Shown here: positions 9,201 through 16,666 of the stretch, one piece after another
Numbering within the stretch: position 1 is the first letter of the stretch
How the letters are laid out: each line of letters opens with the position of its first letter
NCBI RefSeq assembly: GCF_007743815.1
Contig: NZ_CP036265.1
Span: 5,401,823 to 5,465,822, forward strand
Reading direction: 5' to 3'
DNA from: Alienimonas californiensis
GTDB lineage: Bacteria; Planctomycetota; Planctomycetia; Planctomycetales; Planctomycetaceae
Length of the DNA: 64,000 bases
The notes under the pieces: generated by a model
What the model was told of the DNA's origin: nothing
The model's database searches: none
The model's input: the letters and a program-made list of their open reading frames with translations, nothing else
Position numbers and translations under genes: made by a program

Positions 9201-9486
9201 AGAACCGGCGTTCGAAGCGGAGGGGAACGACGGCTGGGCCCCCTTCATCCTGATCCGCCCGCTCCCGCCCGCCCCGGACCGCACGCCGCGGGCGAACCCG
9301 GACGGAACGCGGCCGATCACCGTGACCTTCGGCCTGCACGGCGTGGGCGTCGCCCGGTTCCGCGGCGTCACGGTGGAGGCGGCGAACCTGTCGCTCGCCA
9401 GCCCCGTCGAGGAAGCGCCAGAACCAGTTCCGGCGCCGATGCCGCGTCTGCTCGACCGCCTCGGCGGAGCCCTGCGGCGGTTCTGA
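6232..9486 (+). CDS. Large secreted protein with a probable TIM-barrel-like domain, function unknown
   Basis: The ATG at 6232 begins a good Sec signal peptide (Arg-rich start, a Leu/Ala core, APAPAQ cleavage region), giving a 1084-residue exported protein. Residues about 280-560 read like a glycoside-hydrolase-type barrel: VIVNGGRVTLDGEPFFPRL, GFNLIQVRDWRD, WLWNLGPRIPGEPAW, then VKGLGYWITEPLDD. I cannot point to a paired catalytic acid and base, so enzyme activity is unproven. Residues about 750-870 hold helical segments (LDDAERMLKQHDWDRAFVAAEL), and the C-terminal part looks beta-rich. It is probably periplasmic or cell-surface. The stop codon lies at the edge of an inverted-repeat element. 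Confidence 0.8.
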   Translation: MRRRDSRRRPRPVLPGALLAAIGLLGVSGLLGAGPAPAPAQEPVELRIPEAADPADDATTTVPELPDAVPGRPRFFTDPCGEACAVEWTATAPGDLTPAQVKFFPEDGAAEPGCAQAVWIKTQPDMVLRFDRALPPSAAIDELTASVAVFTTLRCAAAVRVSFPNAIDPNTGLPATAWIAGRPSPAATFAWRTLTTATTEAALNDARRRVRLSLGPDPTTGDAAANLTGAVVDRAGVLLWTDGGTGGPAPLRVDDLRVGPLVPVGALNLDETAEAYVTPPDPKRRVIVNGGRVTLDGEPFFPRLTFAHEVDPALLAISGFNLIQVRDWRDRDLLDAIAAAGMGAAAQPPSPGEAGAGPADLNEPVDAGLAPFGPGTDAIWLWNLGPRIPGEPAWVAATEAWVDAVRAADTARDRPTLIGVTGSERAYSRLADLLGVSRMVLGTALPLWEHTALLREVADRKARPGEPLFTWIQTAPHGRTAAMREAAGLEPAVLEPELITRQALGAVAAGVKGLGYWITEPLDDSTPGRTERRLALTLTNLQLAAVEPILASATNVAPLRILPATTGDPREANRTRGSFGAVTNLLAGSLAGDDDTRGVGTGGQSTFGGGFGRTASLDGAAIARGGTGATDARPAGQATGALLSDGADRLVVAVWHGEDDQFVPGPAPFTSATFTVPGALATATAWRITPTSVSSLPHEQVTGGMRVTVPNFGDGAIVLVTPNHQGVNHLRRRVAKLAPGAATAAVHLARLKIERTRVTDVQLRPRVFDGRELDALLRSAESKLDDAERMLKQHDWDRAFVAAELARRFARSVQRIHWDRLVTESRLNGIPNASPHLIAFSTLPDHVLMMQRVGFAGRGRPVALLPAPRRDRSAGAAPLPSSEDEDSDDPAAQFDGRVYYGAPASIAAAAVLDEGELQLSAQPKTGYDRPTLLDRGLVVVETAPVDIPAGHAAVIRGEVKISGPILGNGEGVTVHDSWAEELGGLRWTGEEPAFEAEGNDGWAPFILIRPLPPAPDRTPRANPDGTRPITVTFGLHGVGVARFRGVTVEAANLSLASPVEEAPEPVPAPMPRLLDRLGGALRRF

Positions 9487-9602
9487 CCCGTGTTGTGAGC
9501 CCGAAGCGCAAGCGAGGGGCGCGACCGGCGATCGACCGATCCCCGGCCGCGCAGATCGGCCGCGTCACCCGCCTCGCTTGCGCGTCGGGCTCACAACGGG
9601 TC
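9485..9602. repeat. Inverted-repeat element, AGCCCGA..CGCAAGC family, copy 2
   Basis: Arms 9485-9517 and 9572-9602 share the core AGCCCGAAGCGCAAGCGAGG (one arm has a C in place of an A) and differ by a 2-nt bulge; the spacer is about 54 nt. The left arm begins inside the stop codon of the secreted-protein gene and the right arm ends 13 bp before the topA stop. It therefore fills the gap between convergent genes and may terminate both. Confidence 0.85.
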
Positions 9603-9615
9603 CCCCGCCCCGCGG

Positions 9616-12303
9616 CTACTTCGCCGCGGCCTTTTTCCGCTTCGGGGCGGCCTTTTTGGCGGCGGTCGATTTCTTGGAGGCCTTCTTGCGGCCGCCGCCC
9701 TTGGCCTCCTTCTCGGCGATCAGGCGGACGGCCTCGTCCATGGACAGGTCCTTCGGATCGGCGTCCTTGGGCAGCGTCGCGTTCGTTTTGCCGTGCTTCA
9801 CGTAGGGGCCGTACTTGCCCTCGAAGATCTGCACCGGCTTGCCGTCCTTGGGGTGCTCGCCGAGGTCCTTCAGCGGGTCCGGGGCGGCCCGCTTCTTGGA
9901 CTGTTTGAGCATCGCCTCCGCGACCTCCAGGGTCACGTCGAACACGTTGTAGGCTCGGCCCTCGTGCTCGAAGGTGTGGGATTTCTTGTCAAAATTGCCG
10001 TACTTCTTGTTGTGGAGCACGTACGGCCCGTACGGGCCGACGCCCACCTTCACGACCAGGCCGTCCTCGCTGTGATGGCCCAGTCGACGGGGCAGCGCCA
10101 GCAGGGCGGCGGCTTCCTCGGCCGTAATCCGGTCCGCTTCGAGAAACTTGGGGATGCTGGACCGCTTCGGCTTCGGCCGCTCGTCAGTCGCCTCGCCGAG
10201 TTGCACGTACGGGCCGTACGGCCCGCTTTTGACATACATCTCCAGCCCCTCGTCGGGATGCACGCCCAGCGACTGCGGGCCGCGGCGCTTCTCCTCGATC
10301 AGTCGCTCGGCCAGTTCGTCGTTGAGGTCCGCCGGGGCCACGTCCGCCGGCAGGCTCGCGGTGAACTTCTGGCCGTCGAGTTCCGCCTCGAAGTACGGTC
10401 CGTAGCGGCCGACCCGCACGTCCGGGGTGACGTTGTCCAACCGCAGGGTGCAGGCGTCCCGGGGGTCGATGCTCTCCTCCTTGACCTTCACCTGCCGGTC
10501 CAGGCCCTGCTCGCCCTTGTAGAACTTCTCCAGGTAGGGCAGTCGCTTGCCTTTGCCGTCGGCGATCTCGTCGAGCTGGCTCTCCATCTGGGCGGTGAAC
10601 TGGTAGTCCACCAGATTGGGAAAGTTCCGTTCCAGCAACCGGTTCACCGCCAACGCGGTGAAGGTCGGGACGAGCTGGTTGCCCTGCTTCTCCGCGTAGC
10701 CCCGGTCCTGAATCGTGCTGAGGATGCTGGCGTAGGTGCTCGGCCGGCCGATGCCTTCGGCTTCGAGCCGCTTCACCAGGCTGGCCTCGGTGTAGCGGGC
10801 GGGCGGCTTGGTTTCGTGCTTCACGGCCTCCAGGGGGACCGGCTGCGGGCCGGGCAGCAGGGCGAGCGAATCGCCCTCGGCGAGCTTGGGCAGCAGCGAA
10901 TCCTGGTCGTCCAGCGCCTCGGCCGGGTCGTCGGAGCCTTCCACATAGGCCCGCAGGAAGCCGGGGAAGTCGATCCGCTTGCCGGTGGCCCGGAAGGTCA
11001 GCGGGGTCGATTTGTCCCCGCCGGTCGGGGCGGCGTCGATCAGGACCGTCTGGAAGGTGAACTGGGCCTCGGCCATCTGGCAGGCGACAGTCCGCTTCCA
11101 AATTAGGTCGTACAGCTTGCCCTCGGCACCGTGCAGGCCGATTTCCTTCGCGGTCTGCATCTTCGTACCGGCGGGGCGGATCGCCTCGTGGGCCTCCTGG
11201 GCTCCCTTGGCCTTCCCCTTGAACGTGCGGGGCGAGGGGCTGAGGAAGTTGTCGCCGTAACGCTTCTTGACGGTCTCCCGGGCGGCCGTGGTGGCCTCGC
11301 CGGAGAGGTTCACGCTGTCGGTCCGCATGTAGGTGATGTGCCCGTCCTCGTACAGCCGCTGGGCGGTCTGCATGGTGCGGCGGGCGGTCATCCCCAGCTT
11401 GCGGTTCGCCTCCTGCTGGAGGGTGCTGGTCGTGAACGGCGGGTAGGGCTTCCGGGTGGACTGCCGCTCCTCGACGCTTTTCACCCGCCAGTTCGCCCCG
11501 CGCTTCAGCACGTCGGCGATGCGGGTGGCCTCGGTTTGGTCGAGGTGGGTGACGTCCGCGTTCGGCTTGAGCCGGCCGGTCGTTTCGTCGAAGTCCCGGC
11601 CGCTGGCGACGCTTTTGCCGGCGGCCTCGGTGAGGGTGGATTCGATCGAGATCTCGTCCCCGGCCTTGCCCAGTCGGGCCGCGAGGTCCCAGTACTCGGA
11701 GCTGCGGAAGGCGAGCCGTTCCATCTCCCGCTCGGTGAGCATCCGCACCGCGACGCTCTGCACGCGGCCGGCGGACAGGCCGCTGCTGATTTTTTTCCAC
11801 AGCAGCGGGGAGAGGGTGTAGCCGTAGAGCCGGTCGAGAATCCGGCGGGTCTCCTGCGCCTCGACGAGGTCGGTGTCCAGCGCCCGGGTGTGGCCGACGG
11901 CCTTCTGAATGGCGTCCTTGGTGATCTCGGAGAACACCATCCGCTTGACCGGGACTTTCGGCTTGAGCAGTTGGATGAGGTGCCAGCCGATCGATTCGCC
12001 CTCGCGGTCTTCGTCCGTCGCGATCAGGAGCTCTTTGGCGCCCTTCATGGCGTCTTTGAGTTCGGTGACGCGTTTTTTCTTGTCGGCGGAGACGATGTAG
12101 AGCGGCTCGAAGTCCTTCTCCGTGTTCACGCCGAGGGTCGCCCAGGGCTCGCCCTTGACCGCCTTGGGAACCTCGGCGGCCTTGCCGGGCAGGTCGCGGA
12201 CGTGCCCGAAACTGGCGAGAACCTTGTAGTCGGAGCCCAGAAAGCCCTGAATCTTCTTGGCCTTCGCCGGGGACTCGACGATGACGAGAGTGTGGCCGGC
12301 CAA
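9616..12303 (-). CDS. topA: DNA topoisomerase I (type IA)
   Basis: The 895-residue protein has the TOPRIM domain at the start (LVIVESPAKAKKI, later ATDEDREGES with the metal-binding acidic residues), and the active-site Tyr at about residue 325 in ITYMRTDSVNLS, followed by the conserved Arg. The central DNA gate is complete (SAGRVQSVAVRML). The C-terminus has several short GPYGPYV-type repeats instead of Cys4 zinc fingers, and ends in a Lys/Ala-rich tail that should bind DNA non-specifically. It relaxes negative supercoils. Convergent with the secreted-protein gene and divergent from the SurA-like gene. Confidence 0.96.
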   Translation of the reverse strand: MAGHTLVIVESPAKAKKIQGFLGSDYKVLASFGHVRDLPGKAAEVPKAVKGEPWATLGVNTEKDFEPLYIVSADKKKRVTELKDAMKGAKELLIATDEDREGESIGWHLIQLLKPKVPVKRMVFSEITKDAIQKAVGHTRALDTDLVEAQETRRILDRLYGYTLSPLLWKKISSGLSAGRVQSVAVRMLTEREMERLAFRSSEYWDLAARLGKAGDEISIESTLTEAAGKSVASGRDFDETTGRLKPNADVTHLDQTEATRIADVLKRGANWRVKSVEERQSTRKPYPPFTTSTLQQEANRKLGMTARRTMQTAQRLYEDGHITYMRTDSVNLSGEATTAARETVKKRYGDNFLSPSPRTFKGKAKGAQEAHEAIRPAGTKMQTAKEIGLHGAEGKLYDLIWKRTVACQMAEAQFTFQTVLIDAAPTGGDKSTPLTFRATGKRIDFPGFLRAYVEGSDDPAEALDDQDSLLPKLAEGDSLALLPGPQPVPLEAVKHETKPPARYTEASLVKRLEAEGIGRPSTYASILSTIQDRGYAEKQGNQLVPTFTALAVNRLLERNFPNLVDYQFTAQMESQLDEIADGKGKRLPYLEKFYKGEQGLDRQVKVKEESIDPRDACTLRLDNVTPDVRVGRYGPYFEAELDGQKFTASLPADVAPADLNDELAERLIEEKRRGPQSLGVHPDEGLEMYVKSGPYGPYVQLGEATDERPKPKRSSIPKFLEADRITAEEAAALLALPRRLGHHSEDGLVVKVGVGPYGPYVLHNKKYGNFDKKSHTFEHEGRAYNVFDVTLEVAEAMLKQSKKRAAPDPLKDLGEHPKDGKPVQIFEGKYGPYVKHGKTNATLPKDADPKDLSMDEAVRLIAEKEAKGGGRKKASKKSTAAKKAAPKRKKAAAK

Positions 12304-12613
12304 GAGGTTCGTCCGTGAAGAGGGGGAGCGGGGCGGCGGGGCGAGATCGGCGGCGGAAGCGGTGGGGACGCCGGCTGCCTTGTCGGGCCGAATCGGGCGT
12401 CCTTATCATGCGCCGCTTCGGACCGGCCCCCGCCGGGCGGTCCGACGGGCCGGCATCGTTAGGCCGGCCCGAATCGACTGTCAAGCAGATTGGCGTCGAA
12501 CCCCAAGAGTACCGCCGACCACTTCCCCGGGATCGCCCCGGCGTCGCCCCCCGGAATTCCGGGTCGGGCCGGCGTCGCGCCGGCGCCGCCGCACGGACTG
12601 CCCAAAGGCTCAC
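12304..12613. other. 310-bp divergent intergenic region
   Basis: The gap lies between the topA start (minus) and the SurA/PpiD-like gene start (plus). It contains a perfect short palindrome around CCCGGAATTCCGGG near 12550-12565 and a candidate plus-strand promoter at 12380-12409. Open frames run through it but lack coding character. No RNA gene was recognised. Confidence 0.5.
12380..12409 (+). promoter_or_regulatory. Candidate sigma70-type promoter for the 12.6-24 kb plus-strand run
   Basis: TTGTCG at 12380-12385 and TATCAT at 12404-12409 are separated by 18 nt, inside otherwise GC-rich sequence, about 205 nt before the ATG at 12614. The match is only moderate and a planctomycete consensus is not established, so this is a suggestion. 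Confidence 0.3.
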
Positions 12614-15600
12614 ATGGCCTCCCCGTTCGAGATTTTTCGCCGCAACCAGTGGCTCGTCGTGGCCCTGTTCGGGCTCAGCATCTTCGCCTTCATCCTGCTG
12701 GACCCGCTGTCCAGCGGCGGGGGCGATAACGGTCTGTTTCCCATCGTGCTGGGCGTGCTGCTGGGCGGGGTCGCCGCCTGGCTGATCTCCAACACCACCG
12801 GCCGCGCCGCCGTCATGTGGGCCGCCGCCGGCGCCGTCGCCGGCGGACTGTTCGTCGGTCTGTCCGGCAACTTCTTCGGCGGCGACGTCGCCGTCCGGAC
12901 CACCGAGGGCGACCTCTCCCGCAACGACCTGTACGAACTCCAGCGGCGGAACCAGATCGCCAACCAGTTCTTCGTGGGACTGAAGGACAAGCTGGAAGAA
13001 CGCGAGCCGGAGAACGAGCAGCTCGCCCAGACGCCCCCGCCGAACTTCAACTACGTCGGCGTGCGGTCCGACCCCTTCGGGTTCCGCCAGTTCCGGAACG
13101 TCCTCAGCGAGTTCGACCCCAACGCCCCGGAGGAGTTCGGCCTGGTGTTCGCCTACCTGCTCGGCCAGGAGGCCGACGAGGCGGGGCTGGAGATCTCCGA
13201 CGATTACGTCAATGAATTCATCAAGTCGTACTACGGCGTCTCCCCGACGCGGGAAGAGTTCCGCGACCTCCGCACCCGGCTGGGCGTGGGCGAAACCGAC
13301 CTGTTCGACGCCATCCGGGCGGAGCTGCGGCACCGGCGGATGTTCGAACTGCTGGCCCCCAGCCCGACCTCCCTGCCCACCGACGCCTGGGAACTGTACC
13401 GCCAACTGAACCAGTCTGCGGACGTCGCCTACGTCGAACTGCCGGCGGACGCGTTCGTCGCCGGCGTCGCCGAGCCCAGCGACACGGAGGTCTCCCAACT
13501 GTTCGACGAGTACCGCGCCCAGCAGCCGGACCCCTCCACGGGGCTCGGCTTCATGCGGCCGGCTCAGATCTCGCTGGGTTACCTCACGGTCGACCGCGAC
13601 GCCGTGCAGAAGTCCGTCCCCGCCACCACCGAGGAAGAGGTTCGGGAGTACTACGAGGCCAACAAGACGGCGTTCCGCAATCCGGCCTACCTCGATTGGC
13701 TCGCCGAGCAGCGGCAGCTGGAGAACCAGACCGAGATGGACAGCCTGCTCGAAGGCGACGCCGGCCCGGGCCTGCCGACTCTCTCCCCGGACGGCCCCGC
13801 CGACGGTCCCGCCATGCCCGCGGAAACCCCGACGCCCGAATCGACGGACGAACCGCAGCCGCAGCCGGAACCGGCCGACGAACCGGCCGGCGAGCCCGCC
13901 ATGACCGCCCCGGCCGACGAGCCGGCCCCCGCGGAGCCTGCCGCCCCGGCCCCGACGCTGGCGGGCGGCGACGACGCCGCGGAGCCGGTCGCGACCGGCG
14001 AGAGCGACGAACCGGCCATGACGCCGGCCGCCGAACCGCAGCCCGAGGAACCGTCCTCCGAAAAACCGGCCCCGGCAGAGCCGAAGACCGAGGAGCCGAC
14101 CTCTGAGGAACCGACGAGCGAGGAGCCGGAGTCCGGTGAGGGAGAAGAGGAGCCGGAGTCCGGTGAGGGAGAAGAGGAGAGCGCCGCCGCGATGACGGCG
14201 TTCCAGGCCGAAGGCTTTGCCTCGCTGCCGCTCGACCCGCAGGAGGAGAACGGCGAACAGCCCCCCGCCGGCGAGGGCGAGGAAGCCGACGCCGAGACCG
14301 CCGCGGACAAGCTGAAGGCCGAAGCCGACGCGCCGGAATCCGAGCAACCGCCCGCCGAGCCGGCGATGACGGAGGAGCCCGCGGACGCCCCCGCCGAAAC
14401 GCCGGCCGCCGAGCAGCCGCCCGCGGAGGAAGAGGGTTCGACCGAGGAACCTGCCGCCGAACCGGCGATGACGGAGCAACCCGCCGACGCCCCGGCGGAC
14501 TCGCCCGCCGCCGGCGCCGACGCGCCCCCCGCCCCGGCCGCGGAGCCCGCCGCCGAGGAGCCGGCCGAAGGCGCCGACGCCCCGCCGACGCCGACCCGCG
14601 AAAAGCCGGAGGAGTTCCTCCCGCTGGACGCCGAACGCATCGCGGAGATCCGCGAACGCCTGCAGCGGGAGGCCGTCTCCGAGGAGATGACCCGCCGCAT
14701 CGACGCCGCCCGCGACTTCATGTTCGTGGTGGGCGAGGAAGTCTGGTCCGAGGTTCCCGATCCCACGGCCCCGGCCGCGGAGGTGTCCGAGGCGGATGCT
14801 GAGAAGCTCCGCACCGCCGCCCGGGCGAAGATCGCGGAGCGGATGGAGACCTACGCCAAGGAGAACGGCCTGACCTACAAGCGCCTGCCGTTCCTGGGCC
14901 TTAACGAGTTGGTCGACGGGGACTACCCGGTCGGCACCGCGGAGATCCCCGGCAGCGCCCAGTCCGGCCAGCCGCAACTGGCGATCGCCCCGCTGCTGGG
15001 CAACTTCCGCACGCCGCTGTTCAACGACGTGCGGATCGGCGAGACGCAGGACGGCTCCGCCCTGTACGCCATCTGGAAGGCCGACCAGCGGCTCCCCGCG
15101 GAGCAGGAACTGCGCGACGAGGGCGTGCGGGAGGCCGTCGTCGCCGCGATCAAACGGCAGAAGGCCGGCGAAGCCGCCGCCGCCCGGGCTGACGAACTCG
15201 CCAAGCAGGCCTCCGCCGAGGGCAAGACCCTCCAGCAGGTCGTCGAGGGGAAAACCGTCACCGGCAAGGAGGGCGGCGATCCGCTGGTGGTGAAGCAGAC
15301 CGGTCCGTTCCGCCGGCTGCGGGTCAACCGCCCGACCGGCTTCGAGGCCTTCCTGTCCGGCCCCAGCCCGGTTCGCAACCCGGTCCCGACGTTCGAGGAG
15401 GAGCCCGCCTCCGAGGAGTTCCTCGACGCCGCGTTCGACGAACTCGCCCCCGGCGAGGCGGCCGGCGTGCCCGGCTTCCGCCCGGGTCGCTCCTACACCG
15501 TGGAGCTGCAAAGCCGCGAACCGTCCGACGAGCGCCTCTCGGACCTGTACGAGACCTTCCTGGCGGAGGCCGCCGCCGAGCCCGGCCTCTACCGGCAAGC

Positions 15601-15706
15601 CGGAAACGAGGAACGCCGCGTCGCCCTGGAGGCGTTCATCAACGGGTTGTTCGAGAAGTACGGCGTCGACCGCGGGGCGATCGCGGCGATGGACCCGGAG
15701 AACTGA
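12614..15706 (+). CDS. Membrane-anchored SurA/PpiD-like folding factor with a long acidic linker
   Basis: The ATG at 12614 gives 1030 residues; earlier in-frame starts lack a membrane segment. Residues about 10-95 hold a short cytoplasmic FEIFRRNQ start and two or three membrane spans (LVVALFGLSIFAFILL; PIVLGVLLGGVAAW). Residues about 110-390 resemble the SurA/PpiD N-terminal chaperone helices. Residues about 395-675 are a Pro/Glu/Ala-rich linker with recurring EPAMT motifs and a perfect 27-bp tandem repeat. The C-terminal 350 residues are helical and charged (PAEQELRDEGVREAVVAAI). I see no parvulin active-site pattern, so isomerase activity is doubtful. It heads a plus-strand gene run and probably acts at the periplasmic face. 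Confidence 0.75.
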   Translation: MASPFEIFRRNQWLVVALFGLSIFAFILLDPLSSGGGDNGLFPIVLGVLLGGVAAWLISNTTGRAAVMWAAAGAVAGGLFVGLSGNFFGGDVAVRTTEGDLSRNDLYELQRRNQIANQFFVGLKDKLEEREPENEQLAQTPPPNFNYVGVRSDPFGFRQFRNVLSEFDPNAPEEFGLVFAYLLGQEADEAGLEISDDYVNEFIKSYYGVSPTREEFRDLRTRLGVGETDLFDAIRAELRHRRMFELLAPSPTSLPTDAWELYRQLNQSADVAYVELPADAFVAGVAEPSDTEVSQLFDEYRAQQPDPSTGLGFMRPAQISLGYLTVDRDAVQKSVPATTEEEVREYYEANKTAFRNPAYLDWLAEQRQLENQTEMDSLLEGDAGPGLPTLSPDGPADGPAMPAETPTPESTDEPQPQPEPADEPAGEPAMTAPADEPAPAEPAAPAPTLAGGDDAAEPVATGESDEPAMTPAAEPQPEEPSSEKPAPAEPKTEEPTSEEPTSEEPESGEGEEEPESGEGEEESAAAMTAFQAEGFASLPLDPQEENGEQPPAGEGEEADAETAADKLKAEADAPESEQPPAEPAMTEEPADAPAETPAAEQPPAEEEGSTEEPAAEPAMTEQPADAPADSPAAGADAPPAPAAEPAAEEPAEGADAPPTPTREKPEEFLPLDAERIAEIRERLQREAVSEEMTRRIDAARDFMFVVGEEVWSEVPDPTAPAAEVSEADAEKLRTAARAKIAERMETYAKENGLTYKRLPFLGLNELVDGDYPVGTAEIPGSAQSGQPQLAIAPLLGNFRTPLFNDVRIGETQDGSALYAIWKADQRLPAEQELRDEGVREAVVAAIKRQKAGEAAAARADELAKQASAEGKTLQQVVEGKTVTGKEGGDPLVVKQTGPFRRLRVNRPTGFEAFLSGPSPVRNPVPTFEEEPASEEFLDAAFDELAPGEAAGVPGFRPGRSYTVELQSREPSDERLSDLYETFLAEAAAEPGLYRQAGNEERRVALEAFINGLFEKYGVDRGAIAAMDPEN
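14123..14176 (+). repeat. Perfect 27-bp tandem duplication in the linker of the SurA-like gene
   Basis: Bases 14123-14149 are repeated exactly at 14150-14176, each encoding EPESGEGEE. Perfect identity at DNA level suggests a recent slippage duplication; the unit keeps the frame. Confidence 0.9.
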
Positions 15707-15776
15707 GCCGGCACCGGCTCCCGCCCCAACGCGTTCCCGTCCCAACGTCCCCCCGCGTGAGTACGTACCGCCCCGC

Positions 15777-16562
15777 ATGACCGTCGCCGCAGCGTCCCCC
15801 GCCCCCGCCGCCGAGTCTCCCGCCCCGGTCGCCGGGTCGGGGGCGATGATCGAGGCGAACGGACTGTCGAAGTTCTACGGCCCGTTCGCCGCGGTGCGGG
15901 ACGTCTCCTTCGCCGTGCCGCAGGGGCAGGTCTGCGCCTTCCTCGGCCCGAACGGGGCGGGCAAGAGCACGACGATGCGGATGCTGACTGGGTTTCTCGC
16001 CCCCAGCGCCGGCACGGCACGGGTGGGCGGGTTCGACGTGGCGGAGGACCGTATCCCCGCCGCCCGGACCCTCGGCTACCTGCCGGAGAACGGGCCGCTG
16101 TACCAGGAGATGAGCCCCGCCGGGTTCCTCAGCTACGTCGGCAAGGCCCGCGGGTTGGCTGCCGACCGGCTGAAAGCCCGGGCGGAGTACGTCAAGGAGG
16201 CGTGCAGCCTGGGTCCGGTCTGGGGCAAGCCGATCGCCAAGCTGTCCCGCGGCTACCGCCAGCGGGTCGGGATGGCCCAGGCGCTGCTCCACGACCCCAG
16301 CGTGCTGATCCTCGACGAACCGACCGGCGGGCTCGACCCGAATCAGGTGGCCGGCGTCCGGGAGCTGATCGGCCGGTTGCGGGGCGAGGGCAAAACGCTG
16401 CTGATCTCCACCCACATCCTCCGCGAGGTGCGGGCCGTCTGCGACCGCGTGCTGCTGATCAGCGCCGGCCGGTTGGTGTTCGACGGCCCCGCCGACGAAC
16501 TGGCCGGCAGCGAGGAGGAGATGGAGGCGAAGTTCCGCGAACTCACCGCCAAGCCGGCCTAG
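15777..16562 (+). CDS. ABC transporter ATP-binding protein, GldA-like
   Basis: The 261-residue protein has a complete nucleotide-binding domain: Walker A GPNGAGKST near residue 60, signature LSRGYRQRVGMAQAL, Walker B LILDEPTGGLDPNQ, and switch His in ISTHILREV. An Ala/Pro-rich 22-residue N-terminus precedes MIEANGLSKFYG; the ATG at 15846 is an alternative start. It is followed by a permease fused to GldG, so it should power that ABC-2 type exporter. In Bacteroidetes the Gld complex supports gliding and secretion; the planctomycete version has no proven substrate. Confidence 0.92.
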   Translation: MTVAAASPAPAAESPAPVAGSGAMIEANGLSKFYGPFAAVRDVSFAVPQGQVCAFLGPNGAGKSTTMRMLTGFLAPSAGTARVGGFDVAEDRIPAARTLGYLPENGPLYQEMSPAGFLSYVGKARGLAADRLKARAEYVKEACSLGPVWGKPIAKLSRGYRQRVGMAQALLHDPSVLILDEPTGGLDPNQVAGVRELIGRLRGEGKTLLISTHILREVRAVCDRVLLISAGRLVFDGPADELAGSEEEMEAKFRELTAKPA

Positions 16563-16571
16563 GCCCGCGGG

Positions 16572-16627
16572 GGGCGTGAGCCCTCTGTGTCAGTGTGTGG
16601 CTGCGAGGACACGGAGGGCTGACGCCC
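16572..16627. repeat. Inverted-repeat element between the ABC ATPase and permease genes
   Basis: Arms 16572-16591 (GGGCGTGAGCCCTCTGTGTC) and 16608-16627 pair over 20 bp with two mismatches and a 16-nt spacer. It starts 10 bp after the ATPase stop and lies 40 bp before the permease start, within what should be one operon, so it may reduce read-through or stabilise the upstream mRNA. Confidence 0.75.
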
Positions 16628-16666
16628 ACCGCTCGCCGAACGAATCATTGATGACTTTCTGATCCC

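Noticed and set aside
6169-9339. A 1056-codon minus-strand frame opposite the secreted-protein gene
   Set aside because: Product is low-complexity Arg/Gly sequence with no domain; the plus-strand frame has a signal peptide and protein-like composition.
10184-15778. A 1864-codon open frame on the minus strand
   Set aside because: It runs antisense to topA's other frame and to the SurA-like gene, and its product is Arg/Gly/Pro-rich without motifs; long antisense frames are expected at about 70% GC.
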